Part shown: in pieces, positions 45,201 through 53,782 of the stretch
Numbering within the stretch: position 1 is the first letter of the stretch
Layout: the number at the start of each line of letters is the position of its first letter
Source of the DNA: Bin55 sp963667455
GTDB taxonomy: Bacteria > Pseudomonadota > Gammaproteobacteria > Pseudomonadales > Azotimanducaceae
Direction of reading: 5' to 3'
Length of the DNA: 64,000 nt
NCBI GenBank assembly: GCA_963667455.2
Contig: CAXXFR010000014.1
Coordinates: 1-64,000, forward strand
Position numbers and translations under genes: made by a program
Notes under the pieces: generated by a model
What the model was told of the DNA's origin: nothing
Databases searched by the model: none
Seen by the model: only the letters and a program-made list of their open reading frames with translations

Positions 45201-45677
45201 ATTACCAGTGGAGGCGACTTCACTTTCTTCGAGTTTCCGTTGCAACGCTTTTGGAACACTGTCGAGTTGAACAACAATGAGATTCAGCATCGAAACTCGG
45301 CGATTCGCGCGATTATTCGCACAGTCAACACCTCACAGCCTTGGCGAGCGCAGATCAGTCATACCGTGTCAGTCGAGGCCGGTCAGCAATACACACTTTG
45401 CTTCCGAGCCAAAGCAACCAGCGACCGTGACATCACAGCGTACTTGGACCGAAACATGCATGGCTGGCAGAACCTCAGTGGCGGTCAGTTCACCGCCGAA
45501 CTGACCAACAGTTGGCAGGACTTCGAATACACGTTCACCGTCGATGAAACGGACATTACTGCCCGTGTGGCATTCGACCTTGCTCAGAATCGCGCAACAG
45601 TCGATCTTGACAACATCGGCTTTTACGAAGGAAGCCAATGCGGGGATCCACGCGCTACCCACAGCATTGGGTTCTAA
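42273..45677 (+). CDS. Exported beta-propeller diheme protein with C-terminal carbohydrate-binding-like domain
   Basis: 1134 residues. The N terminus has a signal peptide (SPMAIVFVCSLFVSASITA). Residues about 70-450 contain YVTN/YncE-like propeller repeats (TVDVIDTNTNNVVLRINVG, ELWVANHISDTVNVIDTD). Two heme-binding motifs follow: FSCDSCHPDNN near residue 490 and ACGACHKPPFL near residue 656, as in MauG/diheme peroxidase-like proteins. A TIG-like region (LSSDLSLSIKGRHIQPDSLIFVNG) and a final beta-sandwich (VEAGQQYTLCFRAKATSDRDITAYLD) resembling CBM family 4/9 end the chain. It is probably periplasmic or surface-bound and handles redox chemistry or a polymer. Domain limits are approximate and the substrate unknown. 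Confidence 0.75.
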   Translation: MHRAANAFTQTPPRRTSRIGLLASPMAIVFVCSLFVSASITATDTDYGIQLEVSDDLGHPTFVSPHTEPITMIDDLVYAVNTPADTVDVIDTNTNNVVLRINVGIDPVTVAGRPDGRELWVANHISDTVNVIDTDPASLFYHQVVATIQDVDVESLTTNFDEPIGIAFANNSKAYVALGPENRVAVIDVENRTVDGYLKINAQDPRAMTVKGNFLYVVAFESGNQSQLSGCNPQDIDGDTCTYDAVQETHTTNNVLSLNYDADIVKNSKVPDRDVFIFDTRTDELVQVIEGAGTLLYGMTVDGQGNIYVAQADARNDSNGRAGTQKHGLAEMENRAFLNQITKIDCSSFPCEEPEFFELEPLPPNQPASGTALATPFAIQVSDDGETLIATAAGSDKLFVMDAGTGSILGRVAVEAVPRGAFLVSDDEGAPKYAWIHNSVANSVSRINLSNLSSPTVTHTVPLFDPTPDLVKQGRIAFNDADASTTGTFSCDSCHPDNNVDQLLWVLDTPECNHPGCTQIPPRLTMPARGLRDTAPYHWDGIPGDPFGGVNVSSLWEAVDPNCELDDPISCIRDLVNGSLATTMCEDGNCPQNDEELDGALNAEERDALSHYLLSVPYPPAPHRPFDNDLSASAKEGFFEFNFLNDSGLTTGAQACGACHKPPFLTSTNTPSSGNLEADVGSFNGMDAPTWRGAYDRWIVTPQARFNVIDLIERIGMNLGGDLPEQEIWFHAGARTQANWDMVLEFGTGFHGAYARQVTLSGQSIGRDETTAILDALIAAADDEGIILQAEGVFIVDAEEGQVTGLNFEYRDGEFVDRLDSETKRTRDELVQLASQARLVLTFTGRMDDNIGFDTPLPAIWPYWTVGEDDFNGIEQQSPTVEITYLSSDLSLSIKGRHIQPDSLIFVNGRRVGGTVSCVTGDLPNCEAETVHVDLDTAPSQYGLNFLQLQTPGGMISNDIMFYSQITEKPGFSGNLITSGGDFTFFEFPLQRFWNTVELNNNEIQHRNSAIRAIIRTVNTSQPWRAQISHTVSVEAGQQYTLCFRAKATSDRDITAYLDRNMHGWQNLSGGQFTAELTNSWQDFEYTFTVDETDITARVAFDLAQNRATVDLDNIGFYEGSQCGDPRATHSIGF

Positions 45678-45797
45678 CTTGCTGGATTGGGCTAGAGTCC
45701 GGTCTTCCGAAGGCTACTTAGAAAACGTTCCTACAAGTGGTCAGGAAGTAACAGTCCTATTTGCAGTCGCCACTTATTCGTATGTAGCTAGGGCTTT

Positions 45798-46748
45798 ATG
45801 ACCACTCGAACCTTCGTTCAAAGCCTCGCGAAGAGCGAACTGCACATTCATATCGAGGGTTCGCTAGAACCCGATCTGATGTTCGACTTGGCGAAGCGCA
45901 ACGGTATTGACCTCCCCTATTCCAGTGTGGAGGAGATTGGCCGGGCATACGACTTTGGCAGCCTTCAGGACTTTCTCGATTTGTACTACGAAGGACTCAA
46001 GGTCATCCGCAATTCCGATGACTTCTACAGCTTGACCGACGCGTATCTGCGTCGCGTCAAGAAAGACAACGTGAATCACGTCGAAATGTTCTTTGACCCG
46101 CAGGCCCACACCGAACGCGGAGTGGCAATCGACACCGTCATGGACGGGATGCTGCGAGCCATGGAAGACCACACCTCTGAGGACTTTAGCGTCGCCCTCA
46201 TCTTGTGCATATTGCGCCATCTCTCCGAAGACGACGCAATTGCAACGCTGGAACTAGCTGAACCCTATCGAGACTCCATCCTTGGGATCGGATTGGATTC
46301 CAGCGAAGTTGGACATCCGCCCTCAAAGTTCAGAAAAGTGTATGAAGAGGCAAGAAAGCAAGGGTATCGGCTTGTCGCACACGCGGGCGAAGAAGGTCCT
46401 CCCGAATATGTCTGGGAAGCACTCGACGTCTTAGGAGTGGATCGAATCGATCATGGCAATCGTGCAATGGAGGATCCTGCACTGGTCAACAGAATCGAGC
46501 GAGACGGAATTGCTCTGACCGTGTGCCCGCTTTCCAACCTCAAGCTCTGCGTAGTCGATGAGCTTCGCAACCATCCCCTCAAACGAATGTTGGACGCAGG
46601 TTTGGTTGCAACGGTGAATTCCGACGATCCAGCGTACTTCGGCGGCTACATCAACGACAACTTCGTTGCCGTTGCGGACGCGTTGAATCTATCGGAAACC
46701 GACTTGAGAGAGTTGGCTACCAACTCACAGAAAGCGCGTCTGTGCTGA
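45798..46748 (+). CDS. Adenosine/adenine deaminase family protein
   Basis: 316 residues. LHIHIEGSLEPDLMFDLAKRNG (HxH metal ligands, residues about 14-16), RLVAHAGEEGPPEYVWEAL (His and catalytic Glu), RIDHGNRAMED and TVNSDDPAYFGGYINDNF (Asp ligand) are all present. The sequence is closest to the adenine deaminase subgroup rather than classical adenosine deaminase. The C terminus is about 20 residues shorter than most members and ends directly at the convergent acyl-CoA dehydrogenase gene. That may be natural. Function: deamination of adenine or adenosine to hypoxanthine or inosine. Confidence 0.85.
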   Translation: MTTRTFVQSLAKSELHIHIEGSLEPDLMFDLAKRNGIDLPYSSVEEIGRAYDFGSLQDFLDLYYEGLKVIRNSDDFYSLTDAYLRRVKKDNVNHVEMFFDPQAHTERGVAIDTVMDGMLRAMEDHTSEDFSVALILCILRHLSEDDAIATLELAEPYRDSILGIGLDSSEVGHPPSKFRKVYEEARKQGYRLVAHAGEEGPPEYVWEALDVLGVDRIDHGNRAMEDPALVNRIERDGIALTVCPLSNLKLCVVDELRNHPLKRMLDAGLVATVNSDDPAYFGGYINDNFVAVADALNLSETDLRELATNSQKARLC

Positions 46749-46752
46749 ACAG

Positions 46753-47907
46753 CTAGTCCGGCAAGCCAAGAATTCGCTTGGCGATGATGTTCAGCTGAAC
46801 TTCCGAAGTACCGCCTTCGATAGAGTTCGCCTTTGAACGCAACCACTGTCGAGTCATGTCAATGTCGCCACGATCAAAGCTCTCACCAGACCATGCCAAT
46901 CCATTGACCCCTCTCATGTTCATGAGCAACTCGTAGCGGTTCTTGTTCTGTTCCGTGCCAAAGTACTTCAGCATCGAAGACGCAAATGTGGGCGCCACAC
47001 CAGCTCTGCCCTCTTCGCCGATTCGTCGAGCAGTGAGACCAAACGACTGGCCGTCGATTTGGTGCTTTATCAATCGCTCGCGCAGATCGGTATCCGCAAT
47101 TTTGCCGTCCGTCTCTCCAACGCTGTCTTTCGCAATGTCGGCGAAAGTTCGAACTCTGCCACGACTCGCGACACCACCGGCGTTTCCCATTCCTCCAATG
47201 GAAGTCCGTTCGTACTGAAGCAATCTTTTGGCCACGGTCCAACCTTTGTTCACCTGACTTACGACATTGCGCTTGGGTACACGAACATCGTCAAAGAAGG
47301 TCTCGCAAAATGGGGATGCACCACTGATCAGTCGAATCGGCTTAACCGTCACTCCGGGCGACTTCATGCTGAACAGGATGAATGAGATTCCTTCGTGTTT
47401 CGGTGCATTCGAATCTGTACGAACCAAGCAAAAAATCCAATCCGCGTAGTCTGCACCGGAAGTCCAGATCTTGGACCCATTGATGATGTAGTCATCACCG
47501 TCTTCTACCGCTTTGGTCTGCAGGCTTGCGAGATCGGATCCCGAACCAGGTTCACTGTAGCCTTGGCACCAAACGATTTCCTGTCGAACGATCGGAGGCA
47601 AGTGTTCGTGACACTGCTCTTCAGTGCCGAACTCCAATAGCGCTGGCCCAATCATGGTAAGACCCATTCCGCCAGCTGGAACCCAAGCGTTGGCTCTTCC
47701 AATCTCCTCCTGCAAAATACGCACCTCGGATCCTTCAAGACCTGCACCGCCGTACTTGCTCGGCCAGGTCGGAGCGCTCCAACCACGGTCAAAATACTTG
47801 CCGCGCCACAGCAGGGATTCCTCGCGAGAAGCGCTTTGCTTGGGGTCGCGAATCGACTGCGGACAGTTTTCCTCAATCCATTCCCGAGTTTCCGTTCTAA
47901 AGTCCAT
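46753..47907 (-). CDS. Acyl-CoA dehydrogenase
   Basis: 384 residues with the classical three-domain fold: WPSKYGGAGLEGSEVRILQEEIGRAN; IVWCQGYSEPGSGSDLASLQTKAVEDGDDYIINGSKIWTSGA (FAD and acyl-CoA site); and SIEGGTSEVQLNIIAKRILGLPD at the C terminus. Its start lies two bases after the stop of the amidohydrolase gene upstream, so the two form one transcript. It oxidises an acyl-CoA at the alpha-beta bond. The substrate chain is unknown; the family branch with this C-terminal EGGTSE motif often handles branched or cyclic acids, including sterol side chains. Confidence 0.9.
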   Translation of the reverse strand: MDFRTETREWIEENCPQSIRDPKQSASREESLLWRGKYFDRGWSAPTWPSKYGGAGLEGSEVRILQEEIGRANAWVPAGGMGLTMIGPALLEFGTEEQCHEHLPPIVRQEIVWCQGYSEPGSGSDLASLQTKAVEDGDDYIINGSKIWTSGADYADWIFCLVRTDSNAPKHEGISFILFSMKSPGVTVKPIRLISGASPFCETFFDDVRVPKRNVVSQVNKGWTVAKRLLQYERTSIGGMGNAGGVASRGRVRTFADIAKDSVGETDGKIADTDLRERLIKHQIDGQSFGLTARRIGEEGRAGVAPTFASSMLKYFGTEQNKNRYELLMNMRGVNGLAWSGESFDRGDIDMTRQWLRSKANSIEGGTSEVQLNIIAKRILGLPD

Positions 47908-47909
47908 CG

Positions 47910-49079
47910 TTAACTCCGATTCGTGTATTCCTGGCCTCGAGCCACGACCAGTGCTGGCTTCTGTAGAACTGTCAGATCGGTCAGCGGATCACCTTCGACG
48001 AACAGCAAATCCGCAAACTTTCCAACACCAATAGTACCCGTACACTTTTCGATTCCAAGTGCTATCGCACTGTCACTGGTCGCTGACCTAAGTGTCTCCA
48101 CGGGGGTGAAACCTGCCAACTCTGAGAAAACCTTCAACGCCGCGGCCAATTCATGGTGTCTGACATTGGGGATGCCTGCATCGGTCGATGCGATGAATCG
48201 CACTCCGTCTTTTCGCATCTTGGTAAACGTATCCTGAAGAGATTCCTTGAATTTCCCGTCTCCACCCAGAAAACGGCTCCAACCCGCATTGACCGTTGGG
48301 GAGACCCATGTACCTCGTCTCGCCATTTCCCGTGTCACATTTCGTTTGCACTGCGATCTTCTGCCGTCCCGGTTCAGCCACGAACAGTGTTCAACGGTGG
48401 CAACCCCCGCTTTGACAGCTCTCTCGATGCCCTCGGTGCCGTGACAATGTGCGGCCACCGACAAACCCAGCTCTTTGGCAAGACTTACAGCGTAGGACAT
48501 CTGTTGTTGTGAAAACTGTGCACGACCAGGGTGGCTGGCTTTTGTATACATCCCACCAGTGGCCATGATCTTGACGAGATCTACACCATGGGATTGCTGT
48601 CGGTCAATTACGTCTTTGATTTCATTTTTGTTCGACGCAACTCCACCCCAGAAGTGGCAATGACCATCGGGCGATGTAAGAGGCTGGCCAGCGCATAGCA
48701 GGCGAGGACCCTCCACTTCTCCAGACTGGATGCGATCCCTTAGTCCCAGCTCAAGCCACTCTCCACCTCCCAGATCTCTTGCAGTGGTGATCCCAGCTCG
48801 GACCATTTCTGACGCTCGAACATCCATCTTGGATTGGATTTGCTCTGCGGATTGTGCGAGCTGTTCCGAGACCGACGCAATGAATGGATCCAAGGTCATG
48901 TGAACATGAGCATCGATGAGTCCCGGCACGACTGTGAGTCCCGACATGTCGCGGGCATTAGGGCCACGTTCGCCTACGGACGAAATCTGTTGGTCGACTA
49001 CAGTTAACGAGACTGCCTCGGAATAGCCAGGAGAAAGACCGTCCCAAATGCGCAGGTTGGTGTAGGTTGTTGAACTCAT
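47910..49079 (-). CDS. Amidohydrolase (imidazolonepropionase/prolidase-like)
   Basis: 389 residues from ATG 49079; a GTG at 49097 is the alternative. Metal ligand motifs are GLIDAHVHMTLDP (residues about 57-69), AHCHGTEGIERAVKAGVATVEH (two His) and FIASTDAGIPN (Asp). The family (amidohydrolase 1, imidazolonepropionase-like or Xaa-Pro dipeptidase-like) hydrolyses cyclic amides, peptides or carbamates. ITTARDLGGGEWLELGLRD is typical of the group. It forms an operon with the acyl-CoA dehydrogenase. Exact substrate unknown. Confidence 0.82.
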   Translation of the reverse strand: MSSTTYTNLRIWDGLSPGYSEAVSLTVVDQQISSVGERGPNARDMSGLTVVPGLIDAHVHMTLDPFIASVSEQLAQSAEQIQSKMDVRASEMVRAGITTARDLGGGEWLELGLRDRIQSGEVEGPRLLCAGQPLTSPDGHCHFWGGVASNKNEIKDVIDRQQSHGVDLVKIMATGGMYTKASHPGRAQFSQQQMSYAVSLAKELGLSVAAHCHGTEGIERAVKAGVATVEHCSWLNRDGRRSQCKRNVTREMARRGTWVSPTVNAGWSRFLGGDGKFKESLQDTFTKMRKDGVRFIASTDAGIPNVRHHELAAALKVFSELAGFTPVETLRSATSDSAIALGIEKCTGTIGVGKFADLLFVEGDPLTDLTVLQKPALVVARGQEYTNRS

Positions 49080-49097
49080 CGTCTTCGGACTGTCCAC

Positions 49098-49650
49098 GCT
49101 ATGAAATACAAGGGGATCCGTCTGAATCGACCCCTGTAGTTCGGACTAACCCCACCACTTCTCAATCTCAAATTCATTCTCAAACGAAAGAGCCAGCAAA
49201 GAATGGTACTGAGAAGATTACTGCCACTGGAAGAGAGTTCGATTCCGTCGGCACACGAAGTCAAGCGTGCTGCTTTCGAACGGCTACGAGTCTCTGTCTG
49301 CGTGGAACTCAAAGAGTGTAGAATCCTTGCGAAACGAGTAGCGTATCAACGAAATTGACGAGTCCGATCATGCTATCCGGGCTTGACAGAGTGGATTCCA
49401 ACTCCATAACGAGGATTTTCAATCGAACTAGTCGATTGAATCGGAAGGGTGCAATCGAGAGTCGCTGGAGACTCATCGTCTCGGTTACTGAACGGTCGGA
49501 TTGGATTAGACCCGTGCATACATTTCCAAGCCGAAGTGCGTTTCGAATCCCAATGCCACGTGGACAGAGAAACGCGGAACCTATATGCAATTGAATTACG
49601 ATTTGCCAGCTGATTGTGGAGCAAACTACCGCATTTATGTACGATAAAGT
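49098..49650. other. Intergenic region without a convincing gene
   Basis: About 550 bases lie between the divergent amidohydrolase and accessory genes. Open frames here are short, overlap on both strands and match nothing recognisable. Composition is AT-richer than the flanking genes near 49560-49650, in keeping with a promoter for the 49651 operon. Confidence 0.4.
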
Positions 49651-49947
49651 TTGGCAGACAAGAGCGACTTTTCCTGCGGATTGATCCTAGATCACCCGAG
49701 TCGAGGCAAGCTGCCATTGGTTCGTTACAACGGTGCGAATCACCGGCACGGAGAAATTGCCTATCAAAACCACATTCATCGAGCTTCCTATCAAGCTCAA
49801 GTGGAGGGCAAGAGGATTGATTGGTACGCAGATACGACTGATCGTTTCACTCTTTGGAAAGAAGCTCTTGCATGTCTAATCGATGACTGTTTCGTGGACG
49901 GTATTTCGGCAGATGTATATCAGAGAGATCTACTAGATGGCGTTTGA
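49651..49947 (+). CDS. Hypothetical small protein upstream of a DUF1828 gene
   Basis: 98 residues from a TTG start (ADKSDFSCGLILDHPSRGKL). It contains no known domain. The composition (KEALACLIDDCFVDGISADVYQRDLL) suggests a compact alpha/beta fold. It overlaps the DUF1828/1829 gene by 11 bases, so the two are surely coupled. Small proteins beside DUF1828 genes are recurrent in accessory islands and may act as antitoxins or accessory factors, but this is inference. Confidence 0.5.
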   Translation: MADKSDFSCGLILDHPSRGKLPLVRYNGANHRHGEIAYQNHIHRASYQAQVEGKRIDWYADTTDRFTLWKEALACLIDDCFVDGISADVYQRDLLDGV

Positions 49948-50719
49948 CCTCGAACATCTCCAAGCGAGTATCAGCAAGAGCTTGTGTGACACTGTCGGGG
50001 TGCACCAGCGGGAAGACGGGCTCCTTATGCTCGACACACCTTTTGCCTTTCCGGACGGAGACCACTATCCAATATACGTCAGGGAAACTACCTCAGGAAG
50101 GCTCGAATTGAGCGATCTCGGGCACACACTGATGCACATGAGCTACGATCACGATGTAGACACTCTCTATAGAGGGAATCGAGCCACACACAGAGAGCGA
50201 ATAGTCTCGCAGTGTGGAGTACGAGAGGAGAGTGGCCGATTCTCAGTCGAGACCGCACCGGATCAGATTGCTGAAGCACTCTTTCGCCTTGTTCAGGCAA
50301 TTACGAAAATTTATGGGTTAACGGAGTTTGGTCAAGTACGACGCACTTCGGAATTCAACGAGGAACTGCGCCAGATTCTCAGCCGGAAGTTCAGTGAAAA
50401 AGCTTTCACTCCAGACTATATCGTTAGTGGTATACCCGATAGGGAGAACTACCCCGTTGACTACTGCTTCAACGGAGCGACAAGGAGCCCACTCTTTCTG
50501 TACGGAGTACCCAATCAAGACAAAGCTCGCCTCACCACCATCAATCTCTTGCACTTTAAGGTCAATGAACTTCAGTTCAACTCAGTCATCGTCTTTGAGA
50601 ACCGAAAGAGCATTCCGACAAAGGACATGGCACGCCTTGAAACGGTCTCAGGAACTACTGTATCTTCGCTTGCGGCAGAGAAGGAGCTTGTACAAGCATT
50701 ACAAGTCTGGATGGACTGA
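49937..50719 (+). CDS. DUF1828/DUF1829 domain protein
   Basis: 260 residues. The N-terminal region with LELSDLGHTLMHMSYD (residues about 55-70) is DUF1828. The C-terminal region with RKFSEKAFTPDYIVSGI and YPVDYCFNG is DUF1829. Function is unknown; the two domains occur together in bacteria and phage-derived islands and have been linked by context to defence. The gene overlaps its small partner at the start. A possible restriction nuclease follows 245 bases later. Composition is somewhat AT-richer than the core genes, suggesting acquisition. Confidence 0.75.
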   Translation: MAFDLEHLQASISKSLCDTVGVHQREDGLLMLDTPFAFPDGDHYPIYVRETTSGRLELSDLGHTLMHMSYDHDVDTLYRGNRATHRERIVSQCGVREESGRFSVETAPDQIAEALFRLVQAITKIYGLTEFGQVRRTSEFNEELRQILSRKFSEKAFTPDYIVSGIPDRENYPVDYCFNGATRSPLFLYGVPNQDKARLTTINLLHFKVNELQFNSVIVFENRKSIPTKDMARLETVSGTTVSSLAAEKELVQALQVWMD

Positions 50720-50963
50720 GCCGATTGTCTAGTCGAGAAACGCAAACTTCCAGACAATTCTGGGCCGCGAACATCGGGAAGATAGATAGGAAACAATACA
50801 CCTAACAGCTTTAGCCAAATAGCGGACGATTAGGACTGCTATCGACTCGCGGTGAGACCTTGCAGGTCCCCCCCTTGCTTCTGTCTTGGCTACAGGTCGA
50901 GGCGGACCGTCACAATGCACAAGAGCTGTAAGGAATTCTGTACAGCACGAAGGAGGATGTCAG

Positions 50964-51779
50964 ATGAGTCCAGCAATTCGAGGACCTCAGCGGATTCAGC
51001 CCACAAATTGGAAGCACTATGACCTCTGGCTTGGAGTTCGAAGAGCTGTGTTCGCTTGCGTTGATCGATTTTCAACAGCTACAAGTATTCAAGGTCACTC
51101 GGGAGCAGACCTCTTGACTCTCAACGTCGCCATGTCCGCTTCGATCGAAGACTCTATGGTCAAAGCCCTCAACGATCTCCGTACCGTTTGGGATCCGAAG
51201 GCAGAATACGAAGCCTATTCCTTTGTTCAACAACGTGAATCGTTTCCTAACATCGCCCTGCGACAGATCGACAATGGCCACTCTGCACTTCTTGGAATCG
51301 AAATGAGGGATTGGTATCTGTTCAGCAAAGAGGATGTCCCCACATGCGTATTCACTGTAACCGAGGCAGCTTGCACCGAACAAGACCTTTTGGTTGTCGT
51401 ACCGTGGGTTCTCTCCGACATCCTCGCTGGATCGCCGCGGCTCTTTCGTCCCTTCGTCGAGTCTGCACTCTACTGTGCACGTAAGCACAACCACTATTGG
51501 CTACATGAGAGACAAATCACTGGAGACACTGGCTCAATCAAGAGTCCTACCCGAGTCTCACCCTATCCAATTTCAAAGTTCAATGTGTCTGATCATCCAA
51601 CAACGGACAATGAAGGAAACTTCGGCCGACTCGCACAATACGGTCTCATGGATGGATACATTTCCGACATCCAGTCCATATTGCTTCGCGGCATCGCTGT
51701 CCGCGATTGGCAAGCCTTCTTCAGAGCACACCTAACAGAAGCTCCGATTTCCCCGTTGCACAGATCCCAGATTCAGTAG
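50964..51779 (+). CDS. Putative restriction endonuclease-like protein
   Basis: 271 residues from ATG 50964, preceded by an excellent ribosome site, AAGGAGG. The conserved block FPNIALRQIDNG with HSALLGIEMRDWYLFSKEDVP and LLVVVPWVLSDILAGSPRLF recurs in uncharacterised restriction-like proteins. Its D...E-x-R arrangement could be a variant PD-(D/E)xK site (the usual Lys being Arg here). The region EDSMVKALNDLRTVWDPKAEYEAYS precedes it. No methylase is adjacent, so either DUF1828 forms part of the system or the gene is an orphan. Nuclease identity is an inference. Confidence 0.5.
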   Translation: MSPAIRGPQRIQPTNWKHYDLWLGVRRAVFACVDRFSTATSIQGHSGADLLTLNVAMSASIEDSMVKALNDLRTVWDPKAEYEAYSFVQQRESFPNIALRQIDNGHSALLGIEMRDWYLFSKEDVPTCVFTVTEAACTEQDLLVVVPWVLSDILAGSPRLFRPFVESALYCARKHNHYWLHERQITGDTGSIKSPTRVSPYPISKFNVSDHPTTDNEGNFGRLAQYGLMDGYISDIQSILLRGIAVRDWQAFFRAHLTEAPISPLHRSQIQ

Positions 51780-51875
51780 GAAATTGGCCTAGAGTGGGAC
51801 CACAGGACATTTCCGCACCGAGACTGTCGTCACAGTCTCGGCTCTTCTACGAGAGAATGCCTAGCATAAACTTGG

Positions 51876-52348
51876 CTAGAACACCAAGCGTCCTAGACTC
51901 TCAGCAACACAACAAGGCTTTTCCTGACCTTCGATCTCGACCACAATCTCATTCATCGTTTCGATCATTCCTCCCTTGATCTCCACCCGTTTCAGCGTGC
52001 TGTTTGCACGTATCCGGGCTCCAACCGGAACGGGAGAGGGAAACCGCACTCGATCAAACCCGTAGTTGATGGCGAGCTTCTGGCCGCGTCAACACGTGGA
52101 CCAGTCTCTTTCGCGATTCGAGGTAAATGGCTCATTATTGATAGGGTCAAATGGCCGTGTGCGATCGTAGTGCCAAAAGGACCTTCCTTGGCTCGATCTT
52201 CATCGATGTGAATCCATTGGTGATCCATCGTAACGTCAGCAAAGTCATTGATTCGCTGTTGAGTTATTTCAAACCACTCGGTAGGAATCGTTTGCTGACC
52301 GATATTTGTGCTTAGTGTTTCATAAGCTTCTTGAAGAGATTCGCTCAT
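51876..52348 (-). pseudogene. MaoC-like dehydratase, frameshifted
   Basis: The start from 52348 encodes a normal MaoC/R-hydratase N-terminal half: FEITQQRINDFADVTMDHQWIHID (the hydratase motif Asp and His), followed by GTTIAHGHLTLSIMSHL. Near 52078-52089 the frame changes by one base. In the other frame the sequence continues as LAINYGFDRVRFPSPVPVGARI and VAESLGRLVF, then stops at 51876. Rejoining gives about 157 residues, normal for the family. It may be an inactivated gene or an assembly error. An active enzyme would hydrate an enoyl-CoA to (R)-3-hydroxyacyl-CoA. Confidence 0.75.
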
Positions 52349-52645
52349 GGTTTCTCCGACTGTTCCGCGACATGATAAGAGTGAATTTTACGTATGACGT
52401 TAACCAATCACCAGTCCCTTGCGCGTTGTATTCGACTTCGCCAGCGAACGGCAAGCAAACAGTCTCTCACGCCTACACCGTGTTGTCAATAGACCGTCGA
52501 GCAGGACATGCCTTTGATCGCTCAGTGACTGGTGTGCTTGGACGAGTCAGGCCAAGGAATTTGGAATTGTTCATAATTCTCCAATCTACGAACAGCCGCC
52601 CACGGTCGAGTGAATGTTGAAATTTAGCGGTCAAGAGCCAGTCTG

Positions 52646-53677
52646 ATGGCTCTCGATACTCGTCTAAACGGCGACGACTTTCTCGACTACCAAAGTCGTG
52701 CACTCACACAGGTATCGAGGACGTTCGCTCTAACCGTTCCTCAATTGCCGCTTCCTGTACGCAGTGCCATCGGCAATGCGTATCTACTTTGCCGCATCGC
52801 TGACACCATCGAAGACGAACCCGTTCTGGATCAGCAAAGCAAGCGAAGGATGCTCCTCCGTTTTTCCGATGTTGTACAGGGCAACTCTTCTGCGGAATCA
52901 TTTTCAACGGACATCAAACCGTTGTTGTCGAAGGAAACTCCTCGAGACGAAAGAGACCTGGTATCCAATACGCCGATGATCGTGGAGTTCAATTTGGGGT
53001 TGTCTCAGAGGATGAGCAAACCCATTGAACGATGCGTCAAAATCATGTGTGAAGGCATGGCTGAGTTTGTCGGAACCGATGCGCACGGCCTGCCCACCGT
53101 CGATCACTTGGACCGCTACACGTACTACGTGGCCGGCGTGGTCGGGGAGATGATCACTGATGTCATTTCAGCCTACTCGCCGCAAATCGCAGCTCATCGA
53201 GACGAATTGTTCGACCTTTCATCGCAATTCGGACGAGGATTGCAGCTTGTCAACATCATCAAGGATCACAACGAAGACTCTCAGCGCGGAGTGTCGTGGC
53301 TGCCAAATGATGGATTTGGCGAAGAAGGTCAGGAGTCATTCTCCTCAGACTACGATGGCTTGTCCGCCGATCCGCGAATTCCCTTTCTGGTGAACCTCGC
53401 TCGCCAGCACTTGGAAGGTGCTCTCAGCTTCACACTGTTGATTCCCCCTCACGAGCGAGGGATTCGGCGATTTCTTGTGTGGACTCTCGGTCTCGCCGCC
53501 CTCACCCTTCGACGCATCGCCGCGAACCCACAGTTCAAGTCTGGTAGTGAAGTCAAGGTATCACGTCGTCAAGTTGCGGGCATGATTGCAGCTTCTCGAT
53601 TCAGCCTTGGGTCCAATACTGCATTACGCTGGCTGTTCAATTCCGCTGCTCCGCCTCTATCCTCGAACCAAACATAA
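52646..53677 (+). CDS. sqs: Squalene synthase
   Basis: 343 residues from ATG 52646. SRTFALTVPQLP (residues about 26-37), YLLCRIADTIEDE (first Asp-rich motif), DRYTYYVAGVVGEMITDVI and LQLVNIIKDHNEDSQRG (second Asp-rich motif) define squalene/phytoene synthase. The motif wording and lack of a paired HpnC/HpnE gene favour a single-enzyme squalene synthase, joining two farnesyl diphosphates via presqualene diphosphate with NADPH. A short hydrophobic stretch near residue 285 (FLVWTLGLAALTL) may touch the membrane. It faces the sterol operon, so squalene would feed the fused epoxidase-cyclase. Confidence 0.9.
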   Translation: MALDTRLNGDDFLDYQSRALTQVSRTFALTVPQLPLPVRSAIGNAYLLCRIADTIEDEPVLDQQSKRRMLLRFSDVVQGNSSAESFSTDIKPLLSKETPRDERDLVSNTPMIVEFNLGLSQRMSKPIERCVKIMCEGMAEFVGTDAHGLPTVDHLDRYTYYVAGVVGEMITDVISAYSPQIAAHRDELFDLSSQFGRGLQLVNIIKDHNEDSQRGVSWLPNDGFGEEGQESFSSDYDGLSADPRIPFLVNLARQHLEGALSFTLLIPPHERGIRRFLVWTLGLAALTLRRIAANPQFKSGSEVKVSRRQVAGMIAASRFSLGSNTALRWLFNSAAPPLSSNQT

Positions 53678-53782
53678 GCTCTGGTTGTGTTGCTCGAATA
53701 GGTCGTCCTTTCATGCAACCCTCGGTCTCGAAGCTCTTCACCATGCCAGTCTCATTCGTAGTCCCCATCGAATCCATTCCGT

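Noticed and set aside
46700..46760. Frameshift at the end of the adenosine/adenine deaminase
   Set aside because: The C terminus is short, but no alternative frame continues the family sequence into the neighbouring gene.
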